Below, piece by piece: positions 1 to 6,169 of a stretch of DNA of 7,452 bases. The DNA is from Candidatus Methylomirabilota bacterium. Lineage in GTDB: Bacteria; Methylomirabilota; Methylomirabilia; Methylomirabilales; Methylomirabilaceae. The notes beneath the pieces were generated by a model. That model was not told where the DNA came from. It did not search any database and was given only the letters and a program-made list of their open reading frames with translations. Numbering within the stretch: the first letter of the stretch is position 1; every line of letters starts with the position of its first letter. Location of the stretch: positions 1 to 7,452 of the forward strand of contig PQAQ01000231.1 of the NCBI GenBank assembly GCA_003105305.1. Reading direction: 5' to 3'. A program made the position numbers and the translations under genes.

Positions 1-20
1 GCCGGACAGGGACGTCCGGC
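1..20. repeat. Perfect inverted repeat (7-bp stem, 6-nt loop)
   Basis: GCCGGAC (1-7) is exactly complementary to GTCCGGC (14-20), leaving the loop AGGGAC. No T-run follows, so it is not a convincing intrinsic terminator. One forward frame crosses it and stops at TAA 26-28, and another stops at TGA 60-62. It could therefore lie inside the last codons of an upstream gene cut by the window edge. A palindrome GCTTAAGC follows at 23-30. I do not recognise a protein in either frame. Confidence 0.4.
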
Positions 21-71
21 GAGCTTAAGCGGAGCACGCTACCGTCCATCTCATCGCACTGAAGGGCCACT

Positions 72-920
72 GTGCAGACGATTGACGATCCGGACACGAT
101 TCAGCGCCGCTGTGAGTCGCTCCGGCGTGAAGGAAAAACTATCGGACTCGTTCCGACGATGGGCGCCTTTCACGAGGGGCATGTCTCGCTCATGCGGAGG
201 GCATGCGCAGAGAACGATATCGTCATCGTGAGTATCTTCGTGAATCCGATCCAATTCGGACGGGGCGAGGATTTCGACAGCTATCCGCGGGACCTGCCTG
301 GCGATCTGGCGCAGGCGGAGCAGATCGGCGTCGATCTGATGTTTGCGCCATCTGCCCAGGCGATCTATCCGAAAGGTTTCCAGACGTATGTCGATGTCAC
401 CGAGCTTACCACGGGGTTGTGCGGCGCGTCCCGTCCGGGTCACTTCCGCGGCGTGACAACGGTCGTTGCGAAGCTGTTCAACCTTGTCATGCCGCATCGG
501 GCCTACTTCGGACAGAAGGACTATCAGCAATCGGTGGTCGTTCGACGCATGGCGGCCGACCTCAACTGTAACCTCGAGATTGTTGTGTTACCCACTGTAC
601 GCGAGCCCGACGGTCTTGCGATGAGCTCGCGAAATACTCGGTTGACACCGGAGCAGCGACGGGCGGCTTCCGTGCTGTATCGCTCGCTCAGGTGTGCGGA
701 TGAACAGGTCAGGGCCGGGGAGTACAGCGCGAAGACCGTCCTCGAGGAGGTACGTAGGACAATTGAGACCGAACCGCTGGCCCGAATCGATTACGTCGCC
801 GCCTGCGATCCGGAGACATTACAACCGCTTGATTACATTTCCGGCCCCGTACTCATTGCGCTCGCCGCGCGATTCGGTGAGACTCGTCTTATTGATAATC
901 TCCTGATTACGGCCTCGTAG
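72..920 (+). CDS. panC: Pantothenate synthetase (pantoate--beta-alanine ligase)
   Basis: This cytoplasmic enzyme joins pantoate and beta-alanine using ATP, through a pantoyl-adenylate, in the last step of pantothenate (vitamin B5) synthesis on the way to coenzyme A. The 282 residues match the usual family length. Visible family motifs, in order, are PTMGAFHEGH (28-37, the HIGH-type nucleotide site with H34 and H37), FVNPIQF (56-62), PGHFRGV (122-128), FGQKDYQQ just after that, and REPDGLAMSSRN ending at residue 188 (the KMSKS-like loop, M184-SSRN). The GTG start at 72 has GAAGGG at 61-66, five bases upstream, and leaves the usual ~27 residues before PTMG. No panB or panD is in view. The gene is followed by a 179-bp gap with its own promoter, so it is probably transcribed separately from the dcw genes. 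The product is secure and the start is nearly so. Confidence 0.97.
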   Translation: MQTIDDPDTIQRRCESLRREGKTIGLVPTMGAFHEGHVSLMRRACAENDIVIVSIFVNPIQFGRGEDFDSYPRDLPGDLAQAEQIGVDLMFAPSAQAIYPKGFQTYVDVTELTTGLCGASRPGHFRGVTTVVAKLFNLVMPHRAYFGQKDYQQSVVVRRMAADLNCNLEIVVLPTVREPDGLAMSSRNTRLTPEQRRAASVLYRSLRCADEQVRAGEYSAKTVLEEVRRTIETEPLARIDYVAACDPETLQPLDYISGPVLIALAARFGETRLIDNLLITAS

Positions 921-1005
921 CCACATCAGTTCTCCGTCATAACCGAGCAGCCTTCCACAACGTTACATATTTTTACCCACCGCTCAAAAACCGTTCACAT
1001 TTTTC
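921..1005. other. Non-coding gap after panC, AT-rich upstream half
   Basis: No gene and no GC-rich hairpin plus T-run is visible here, so I cannot name a terminator for panC. The segment becomes AT-rich from about 957. It carries two similar words, CGTTACATATTTTT (961-974) and CGTTCACATTTTT (992-1004), offset by 31 bp. Lying just upstream of the -35 box, this could act as an UP-type promoter element. That role is inferred from position and composition only. Confidence 0.35.
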
Positions 1006-1034
1006 TTGACAAGGCCAACGGAGGGTAATATCGT
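1006..1034 (+). promoter_or_regulatory. Sigma70-type promoter of the mraZ (dcw) operon
   Basis: A consensus -35 box TTGACA (1006-1011) is followed after 17 bp by TATCGT (1029-1034), which matches four of six -10 positions including the first two and last. Transcription would begin near 1041, giving a leader of roughly 60 nt before mraZ. An overlapping TAATAT (1026-1031) is a better -10 word but sits only 14 bp from the -35 box. The AT-rich stretch just upstream, and the MraZ-type boxes just downstream, support this as the operon's main promoter. Confidence 0.6.
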
Positions 1035-1070
1035 TGCGGCACAGTGGGATAAAGTGGGGAGGAATGGTAT
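1035..1070 (+). promoter_or_regulatory. MraZ operator: 10-bp-phased TGGG boxes
   Basis: TGGGA (1045), TGGGG (1055) and TGGTA (1065) start exactly 10 bp apart, separated by 5-nt spacers. A weaker TGCGG begins at 1035 in the same phase. MraZ is known to bind tandem TGGGN boxes with 5-nt spacers in E. coli, and AAAGTGG-type repeats in mollicutes. The word AAAGTGG is literally present at 1051-1057. The array covers the predicted start of transcription, so bound MraZ should block initiation or early elongation, giving negative autoregulation of the whole cluster. Confidence 0.85.
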
Positions 1071-1073
1071 AGA

Positions 1074-1113
1074 CTTCCATTGAGAGGGGATGCGATCCCA
1101 TGTTCCGTGGAAG
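1074..1113 (+). promoter_or_regulatory. Possible nested hairpin enclosing the mraZ RBS and start
   Basis: The inner stem is GGGAT (1087-1091) with ATCCC (1095-1099), closing a 3-nt loop and ending at the base before the ATG. It would hide the AGGGG Shine-Dalgarno (1085-1089). The outer stem is CTTCCA (1074-1079) with TGGAAG (1108-1113, codons 3-5 of mraZ). Together they would enclose the start codon. Short stems like these can occur by chance, so a regulatory role is only inferred. Confidence 0.35.
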
Positions 1114-1549
1114 CTTCGAACACGCAATCGACGACAAAGGACGGCTCAGCATCCCGGCCCGATACCGCGAGATTCTCAAGCGGCGGCGAGAGCGTGAGCT
1201 GATTCTCGTCGATCCTCTCTTTGACGCCTGCATCGTGGCCTACCCGATCAAGACTTGGCAACAGGTCGAACAGAATCTCCTGAGTAACGGAAACTCGGAT
1301 AAGAAGTTCCGGGAGTACGCGCGTCTCATCTCGGCTCATGCCGTTGAGTCGACTGTTGACAGTCAGGGGCGAATCCTGATCCCTCCGCAGCTCAGAGGAA
1401 AGGCCGAGCTACACCGTGATGTCGTCATCGTTGGGGTATTGGATAAGATCGAGATCTGGAACAGAGAGCGCTGGACATCCTTCTGCGCGCAGGAGCGAGA
1501 TCCTGAGGAGTACGCCGGCAAGCTGGCGGAATTGGGGATCCGGGTGTAG
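1100..1549 (+). CDS. mraZ: Transcriptional regulator MraZ
   Basis: This is the DNA-binding protein conserved at the head of dcw clusters. It forms a ring of two-lobed subunits and represses its own operon. The 149 residues contain two SpoVT/AbrB-type halves. The first carries DDKGRLSIPARYR (11-23) and the second DSQGRILIPPQLR (87-99). The DxKGR/DxQGR pair is the family hallmark and supplies the DNA contacts. The N-terminus MFRGSFEH is canonical, so the ATG at 1100 is the true start despite a Shine-Dalgarno (AGGGG, 1085-1089) set slightly far away at 10 nt. Its probable target is the TGGG array at 1035-1070, directly upstream. rsmH follows after 20 bp, the standard order. Confidence 0.97.
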   Translation: MFRGSFEHAIDDKGRLSIPARYREILKRRRERELILVDPLFDACIVAYPIKTWQQVEQNLLSNGNSDKKFREYARLISAHAVESTVDSQGRILIPPQLRGKAELHRDVVIVGVLDKIEIWNRERWTSFCAQERDPEEYAGKLAELGIRV

Positions 1550-1569
1550 GCGCAAGGTGTGGGGGCGGC

Positions 1570-2487
1570 GTGGAAGGAGACGTGACGATCGAGACCGGAC
1601 ATCGTCCGGTCCTGCTGGAGGAGACATTAGCCATTTTGCAGCCACGGCCGGGTGGGCGCTACCTCGACGCCACCGTCGGATTGGGGGGGCACGCAGAAGC
1701 AATTCTGATGGAGAGCGCGCCGTCCGGCCGTCTGTGCGGAATGGATCGCGATGCTGAGGCGTTGGCGTTGGCCAGGAATCGCCTCGGACAGTTCGGGGAC
1801 CGTGTTGAATTGGCGCATGGCGACTTCGACAGGTTGGGCGCCATCGCCGCCGAGCGCGGATGGATCCCGTTTGATGGCATTCTGTTCGATCTCGGCGTGT
1901 CGTCATTTCAACTTGATAATGCCTCTAGGGGATTCAGCTTTATGAGGGAGGGGCCGTTGGATATGCGGATGGATCGCCGGGGAGATCAGAGGTCAGCGGC
2001 AGAACTGCTTGCTCGTATCTCGGAGCGCGAGCTTGTCACACTGTTGCAGGAGTACGGCGAAGAGCGGTGGGCCAGGCGGATAGCGGCACGGATTGTGCAG
2101 GAGCGGCAGACGCAACCGCTTACCTCAACTGCTCAGCTTGCGCGGTTAGTCGCTGCGGCGGTGCCGCGGCGCGCCTGGCCGCGACGAATCCATGTTGCGA
2201 CGCGAACCTTCCAGGCGTTACGGATTGCCGTGAACGATGAGATGGCTCGACTGATGCGCGGCCTGCAGGAGGCTGTCCAGTGGTTGACCACCGGAGGAAG
2301 AATCTGCGTCATCAGTTTTCACTCTCTCGAAGATCGAATTATAAAGGAGACGCTTCGGGGGTGGGCGCGTTTGGAGCCGCCGCGTGTCCGGCTTCTGACC
2401 AAGCGGCCGATTGGTCCGACGGATCAGGAGGTTGACGCGAATCCGCGCGCGAGAAGCGCAAAGCTTCGGGGCGCGGAACGGTGCTAG
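1570..2487 (+). CDS. rsmH: 16S rRNA (cytosine1402-N4)-methyltransferase RsmH
   Basis: RsmH (formerly MraW) uses S-adenosylmethionine to methylate N4 of C1402 in the ribosomal decoding centre. The 305-residue protein is full length. Motifs in order are HRPVLLEE (11-18), the SAM loop DATVGLGGH (33-41), MDRDAEAL (58-65), FDLGVSSFQLD (105-115), GFSFMREGPLDMRMD (120-134), SFHSLEDR (249-256), and a C-terminal NPRARSAKLR. One normally conserved spot differs: the usual HPATR reads HVATR at 208-212. Two GTG starts are possible. GTG 1570 has AAGGTG ten bases upstream. GTG 1582 has a strong GGAAGGAG only two bases away, which is too close, so I prefer 1570. It lies 20 bp after mraZ and 13 bp before ftsL, in the same operon. 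Confidence 0.96.
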   Translation: MEGDVTIETGHRPVLLEETLAILQPRPGGRYLDATVGLGGHAEAILMESAPSGRLCGMDRDAEALALARNRLGQFGDRVELAHGDFDRLGAIAAERGWIPFDGILFDLGVSSFQLDNASRGFSFMREGPLDMRMDRRGDQRSAAELLARISERELVTLLQEYGEERWARRIAARIVQERQTQPLTSTAQLARLVAAAVPRRAWPRRIHVATRTFQALRIAVNDEMARLMRGLQEAVQWLTTGGRICVISFHSLEDRIIKETLRGWARLEPPRVRLLTKRPIGPTDQEVDANPRARSAKLRGAERC

Positions 2488-2500
2488 AAGAGGAGATGAG

Positions 2501-2851
2501 ATGAGAAGCTACGATATTGCCGCATTGACCTCGGTTGGGCGGGAACGGGCAGGCAGCCTGCTTAAACCGCGGGTCGATCAGATCCGAAGGTTTGATCTGT
2601 TGCAGACGCTGCTACTGGGAGGGGTTGTCCTGATCGTCGTTCTGTTTTACGTATGGCAACACGTTCAGGTGATCCGACTGGGGTATCAGGTGGAATCACT
2701 TATGGGGGAGCGCGCCGGACTCCTTCAACAGCAGAAAGAGCTGCGCGTTGAGGTCGCCCAACTGAAGTCGCTTCGTCGCGTCGAGGAGATGGCCAGACGT
2801 CAGCTTGGCCTTACGGGCCCCAAGCCTGGTCAAGTGATCACGCTCGAGTAG
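2501..2851 (+). CDS. ftsL: Cell division protein FtsL
   Basis: This is a small bitopic divisome protein that pairs with FtsB/DivIC-type partners and activates septal wall synthesis by the SEDS/class B PBP complex. The 116 residues show a cytoplasmic head (1-32), one membrane helix (about 33-52, LLQTLLLGG through FYVW), then a coiled coil (about 58-100) with heptad-like leucines. The tail VEEMARRQLGLTGPKPGQ (from 94) is the typical FtsL/DivIC ending. The frame stays open upstream to 2411 inside rsmH, but AGGAG (2491-2495), five bases before ATG 2501, fixes the start. Sequence in this family is poorly conserved, so the call rests on size, topology, the C-terminal motif and position between rsmH and the class B PBP. 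Confidence 0.9.
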   Translation: MRSYDIAALTSVGRERAGSLLKPRVDQIRRFDLLQTLLLGGVVLIVVLFYVWQHVQVIRLGYQVESLMGERAGLLQQQKELRVEVAQLKSLRRVEEMARRQLGLTGPKPGQVITLE

Positions 2852-2869
2852 TGTTAGAAAGACCTACGC

Positions 2870-4663
2870 ATGCCGATGCCGCGTTCTACTCGCAAGGGGT
2901 CGTCCAACAAAAGAGAGATTACGCCGGCGGCGGCAAGACGCGCCCTGTTGCGACGTCGCGTGATTGTGTTGTTCTGTTCGCTGGCGTTGGCTCTCGCGGT
3001 TGTGACGGGTCAACTCTTTTCCCTCCAGGTCTATCGCTATCCGGAACTGATTAAAGCTGCTAATGGACAGACCTGGCGACAGGTGCCGTCGGTCGCCCGC
3101 CGTGGGACGATCTACGATCGTAACGGGCGGGAGTTGGCCATCAGTATCGGGACCGCGTCGATCTATGCTCGGCCGGCCGAGATCGAGGATCCGGACGGCG
3201 CCTCCGCAGCCTTGGCGGCCTCGCTCGGTCTGCCTGTCAAGCAGATCCGGGAACAACTACGCTCGAAGAAGTCGTTGATCTACATCAAGCGATCGGCCCC
3301 TTTGGAGGAGGCAGAGGCGGTGATGCGCCTTGCGTTGAAGGGGATCGGATTCGACGCGCAGAGTAGGCGGTTCTATCCAAAAGCACAACAGGCGGCCCAC
3401 CTGTTGGGATTTGTGGGGACGGACGATCAGGGGTTAGAAGGGCTTGAACTGCAATACGATCACTACCTCGCCGGCAAGCGCAAGTGGGTTGCGCGGCAAC
3501 AGGATGCCAAACGCCGACCGATCTTCAGGGAGGAAGCTGATGAGACGCAGGGCGCGGATCTGCATCTGACGATTGACGAGGTGGTCCAGTATATTACGGA
3601 GCGGGAGCTGGAGGCTGCAGTAAGCCAATCCGGCGCCCTCAGCGGCAGCGCCATCGTGATGAATCCGCTCAGCGGCGAGATCCTGGCGCTAGCCAACTAC
3701 CCGACATTTGACCCCAACGTGTATACCGAGGCGTCGGCCTTTGCTCGCCGGAATCGGGCGGTGGTCGATTATTACGAGCCGGGATCGACCTTCAAGGTGA
3801 TCGTGGGCGCAGGAGCCCTGGAGGAGAGGCTTGTGCGACCGGAAGATCGGTTCAATGGTGAGGGGGGTGTCATCGAGGTGGGAGGGGCGACCATCCGGGA
3901 TCATGAACGGTTTGACAGCCTGACGTTTACCGAGGTGCTGACGCATTCCAGTAACGTGGGGGCGATCAAGGTCGGCCAGCGGCTGGGGAAAAGCCACTAT
4001 TATGATTACATCAGCGGGTTTGGGTTCGGCACTCTCACCAAAATCGATCTGCCGGGAGAGACCCCCGGCTTGATCCGCCGTCCGAAGGAGTGGTCAGCCC
4101 TCTCGCTCGCCTCGCTGTCAATGGGTCAGGAGATCTCCGTGAGTCCGTTGCAGATGTTGGTGGCGATGAGTGCCATCGCGAACGGCGGCGTGCTGGTCCG
4201 GCCATTTATTGCGAAGTCGATCGTCGCAGCGGACGGCAAGGTCATCCGCGTGAACACGCCGACGCAGATCAGGCGCGTGATCTCAGAGGACACTGCAAGA
4301 ACCCTCGCAACCATTCTCAAGGGTGTGGTGACGGAAGGGACAGGGAAGGCGGCGGCTGTAGAGGGATTTGAGGTGGCGGGCAAGACCGGGACCTCCCAGA
4401 AGATCGATCGGGCGACGCGTCGGTACTCACGGCAAAAGGTAGTCGCGTCGTTTGTCGGGTTTGTTCCGGTCGAGCGTCCTCAACTGGCCATTATTGTTAT
4501 GATCGACGAGCCGAGCACCCTCCGCTGGGGCGGGTCGATTGCGGCGCCAACCTTCCGGGAGATCGCTCGCGAGTCGTTGAAGCATCTCAGAAGGAGTCCG
4601 ACCGACCAGGAACCGTTGCGACTAGCGGAAGGGATCCGTCATGCGACTTTCCGACTTGATTGA
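2870..4663 (+). CDS. ftsI: Septal class B penicillin-binding protein (FtsI/PBP3 type)
   Basis: This D,D-transpeptidase cross-links septal peptidoglycan outside the inner membrane, together with FtsW and FtsL. In its 597 residues I see a basic cytoplasmic tail (1-30), a single membrane anchor (about 31-52), and a PBP-dimerisation region beginning with RGTIYDRNGREL (78-89). The transpeptidase domain has all three catalytic motifs: S306-T-F-K (acyl-enzyme serine), S360-S-N, and K505-T-G-T-S. No PASTA repeats follow, unlike SpoVD/PBP2x forms. ATG 2870 is the likely start, and ATG 2876 is an alternative. The Shine-Dalgarno is weak (AGAAAGA near 2856), which suggests translation is coupled to ftsL, 18 bp upstream. 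Its last 23 bases overlap murE. FtsI rather than an elongation PBP2 is inferred from the dcw position. Confidence 0.96.
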   Translation: MPMPRSTRKGSSNKREITPAAARRALLRRRVIVLFCSLALALAVVTGQLFSLQVYRYPELIKAANGQTWRQVPSVARRGTIYDRNGRELAISIGTASIYARPAEIEDPDGASAALAASLGLPVKQIREQLRSKKSLIYIKRSAPLEEAEAVMRLALKGIGFDAQSRRFYPKAQQAAHLLGFVGTDDQGLEGLELQYDHYLAGKRKWVARQQDAKRRPIFREEADETQGADLHLTIDEVVQYITERELEAAVSQSGALSGSAIVMNPLSGEILALANYPTFDPNVYTEASAFARRNRAVVDYYEPGSTFKVIVGAGALEERLVRPEDRFNGEGGVIEVGGATIRDHERFDSLTFTEVLTHSSNVGAIKVGQRLGKSHYYDYISGFGFGTLTKIDLPGETPGLIRRPKEWSALSLASLSMGQEISVSPLQMLVAMSAIANGGVLVRPFIAKSIVAADGKVIRVNTPTQIRRVISEDTARTLATILKGVVTEGTGKAAAVEGFEVAGKTGTSQKIDRATRRYSRQKVVASFVGFVPVERPQLAIIVMIDEPSTLRWGGSIAAPTFREIARESLKHLRRSPTDQEPLRLAEGIRHATFRLD

Positions 4664-6155
4664 TGGGACCGAATACCGGGTCCTTCGCGGATCTGTTGAG
4701 GTTGAGGTCCATGATGTCCGGTACGATTCCAGGCAGGTCGGGCCCGGTGATCTGTTCGTCTGCATCAGCGGGTTCAGACGGGACGGCCATGACTTCATTG
4801 AGGCTGCGTGGACAGCAGGTGCCGTTGCCGTTCTGGTCGAGCGAAACGATCTGCCGGAGGCGGCGCTGAGAGGTGGGACGGTGGTGAGGGTGGCGAATGC
4901 CCGGCAGAGCCTCGCCGCCGTCGCGTGTCAATTTTATGGTCATCCCTCGCGCAAGCTCAGCATGATCGGTGTCACCGGCACCAACGGCAAGACCACCACG
5001 ACCTACCTGGTCGAGTCGGTGCTGCGGCGTGCGGGACATCGGGTCGGATTGATCGGCACGATCGGATATCGGTGCAATGGGGTGGAGATCGAGGCGGCGC
5101 GGACGACACCGGAGTCGTACGATTTACAGGCGCTTCTTCACCGAATGGCGCGCCAAGGCGCCGACAGCATCGTGATGGAGGTGTCATCTCATGCCCTGGC
5201 GCTGCATCGCGTTGACGGCTGTGAGTTCGATATCGCCGTTCTCACCAACCTGACGCAGGACCATCTGGACTTTCACGGCACCATGGAGGCGTACCGGAAC
5301 GCGAAGCTGGCGCTCTTTGAGGGGCTGGGCGTTGGAGCGGCGAAAACGGGGGAGAAGGCGGCGGTCGTCAATCTGGATGATCCGACTGCCGACTGCTTTC
5401 TCAGGGCGACGAAGGCAAAATGCCTGACCTACAGCGTCGAGCGGCCGGCGGATCTGTCGGTGACCAATCTCGATATGGGGCCGGATGGAATCCGGTGTCG
5501 AGTGCAGACGCCGTGGGGTGCGACAGAGATCCGCTCGTCGCTGCTGGGGCGCTACAACCTGTCCAACATCCTGGCGGCCGCTGCGACAGGGTTGCATCTG
5601 GGAGCGGATCTGTCGACGGTGGCGGACGGGATCGCCGCGCTCCGCCATGTCCCGGGGCGGTGCGAGCGGGTCGATGCAGGGCAGGCGTTCAGCGTGATGG
5701 TCGATTATGCGCATACCCCAGACGCGCTGCGGCGCGTCCTCCGCATGGCGAGACAGTGCTGCCCGGGACGTCTGATTGTCCTGTTTGGGTGCGGAGGCGA
5801 GCGGGATCGCGGGAAGCGGCCGATCATGGGAGAAGCGGCTCTGGAACTGGCCGACTTCACAATCATTACCTCCGACAATCCCCGCAGTGAGGACCCTCAT
5901 CAGATCGTCGAAGAGGTCGAGCTCGGGGCGAAAAAGGTGTGGGGTCAGGGTAGGGGCTATGTTACAATTTTGGACCGAGGGATGGCGATTCGCGAAGCCC
6001 TCTCGCTGGCCGGTGAAGGCGACATGGTGGTGATTGCAGGGAAGGGACACGAGACCTATCAGATTCTCCGGGATCGTACCATCCGTTTTGATGACCGATT
6101 GGTGGCCAGAGAGGCGCTCCACGAGCTAGGGTTCTGCGGTGAAGGTAAGGCGTAG
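4641..6155 (+). CDS. murE: UDP-MurNAc-L-Ala-D-Glu:meso-diaminopimelate ligase MurE
   Basis: This cytoplasmic ATP-dependent ligase adds the third stem-peptide residue to UDP-MurNAc-L-Ala-D-Glu. The 504 residues show the three Mur-ligase domains. The N-terminal UDP-sugar domain ends near 105. The P-loop is GVTGTNGKTTT (110-120, K117). TTPES, MEVSSHAL and NLTQDHLDFHG follow in the central domain. K222 (in AKLALF) fits the lysine that is carbamylated in this family. The C-terminal domain has DYAHTPD, FGCGGERDRGKRPIMG, DNPR (412-415) and GKGHETYQ. DNPR is the signature of meso-diaminopimelate-adding enzymes, whereas lysine-adding ones differ there. GGAAGGGA (4627-4634) lies six bases before ATG 4641, supporting this start inside the end of ftsI. 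The next gene, 14 bp on, is not the expected murF. Confidence 0.97.
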   Translation: MRLSDLIDGTEYRVLRGSVEVEVHDVRYDSRQVGPGDLFVCISGFRRDGHDFIEAAWTAGAVAVLVERNDLPEAALRGGTVVRVANARQSLAAVACQFYGHPSRKLSMIGVTGTNGKTTTTYLVESVLRRAGHRVGLIGTIGYRCNGVEIEAARTTPESYDLQALLHRMARQGADSIVMEVSSHALALHRVDGCEFDIAVLTNLTQDHLDFHGTMEAYRNAKLALFEGLGVGAAKTGEKAAVVNLDDPTADCFLRATKAKCLTYSVERPADLSVTNLDMGPDGIRCRVQTPWGATEIRSSLLGRYNLSNILAAAATGLHLGADLSTVADGIAALRHVPGRCERVDAGQAFSVMVDYAHTPDALRRVLRMARQCCPGRLIVLFGCGGERDRGKRPIMGEAALELADFTIITSDNPRSEDPHQIVEEVELGAKKVWGQGRGYVTILDRGMAIREALSLAGEGDMVVIAGKGHETYQILRDRTIRFDDRLVAREALHELGFCGEGKA

Positions 6156-6169
6156 TATGTGGTATTGGC

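Noticed and set aside
51..530. Antisense open frame opposite panC
   Set aside because: It is the shadow of panC, with no start signal or protein-like pattern of its own.
921..1000. Intrinsic terminator after panC
   Set aside because: T-runs exist at 970-974 and 1000-1004, but no GC-rich hairpin directly precedes either one.
1006..1031. Promoter pairing TTGACA with TAATAT
   Set aside because: The spacer is only 14 bp; TATCGT at 1029-1034 gives the normal 17 bp, so that pairing is preferred.
1064..1072. Tiny upstream frame ATG-GTA-TAG in the mraZ leader
   Set aside because: The GGAGG before it is only one base from the ATG, and its bases are better explained as part of the MraZ boxes.
1409..1906. 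Antisense open frame across mraZ and rsmH
   Set aside because: It spans the junction of two well-supported genes on the other strand and has low-complexity, Arg/Pro-rich composition.
2411..2500. Longer ftsL starting inside rsmH
   Set aside because: The extra 30 residues are encoded within the conserved RsmH C-terminus, while ATG 2501 has an ideal AGGAG five bases upstream.
2851..3054. Small open frame starting at GTG 2851
   Set aside because: It overlaps the N-terminus and membrane anchor of the class B PBP in another frame and has no ribosome site.
5184..6122. Long antisense open frame (312 codons) opposite murE
   Set aside because: It lies entirely against a confidently identified murE with all its motifs. 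Its translation is rich in Arg, His, Gln and Pro, without recognisable domains, as expected from the reverse strand of a GC-rich gene.
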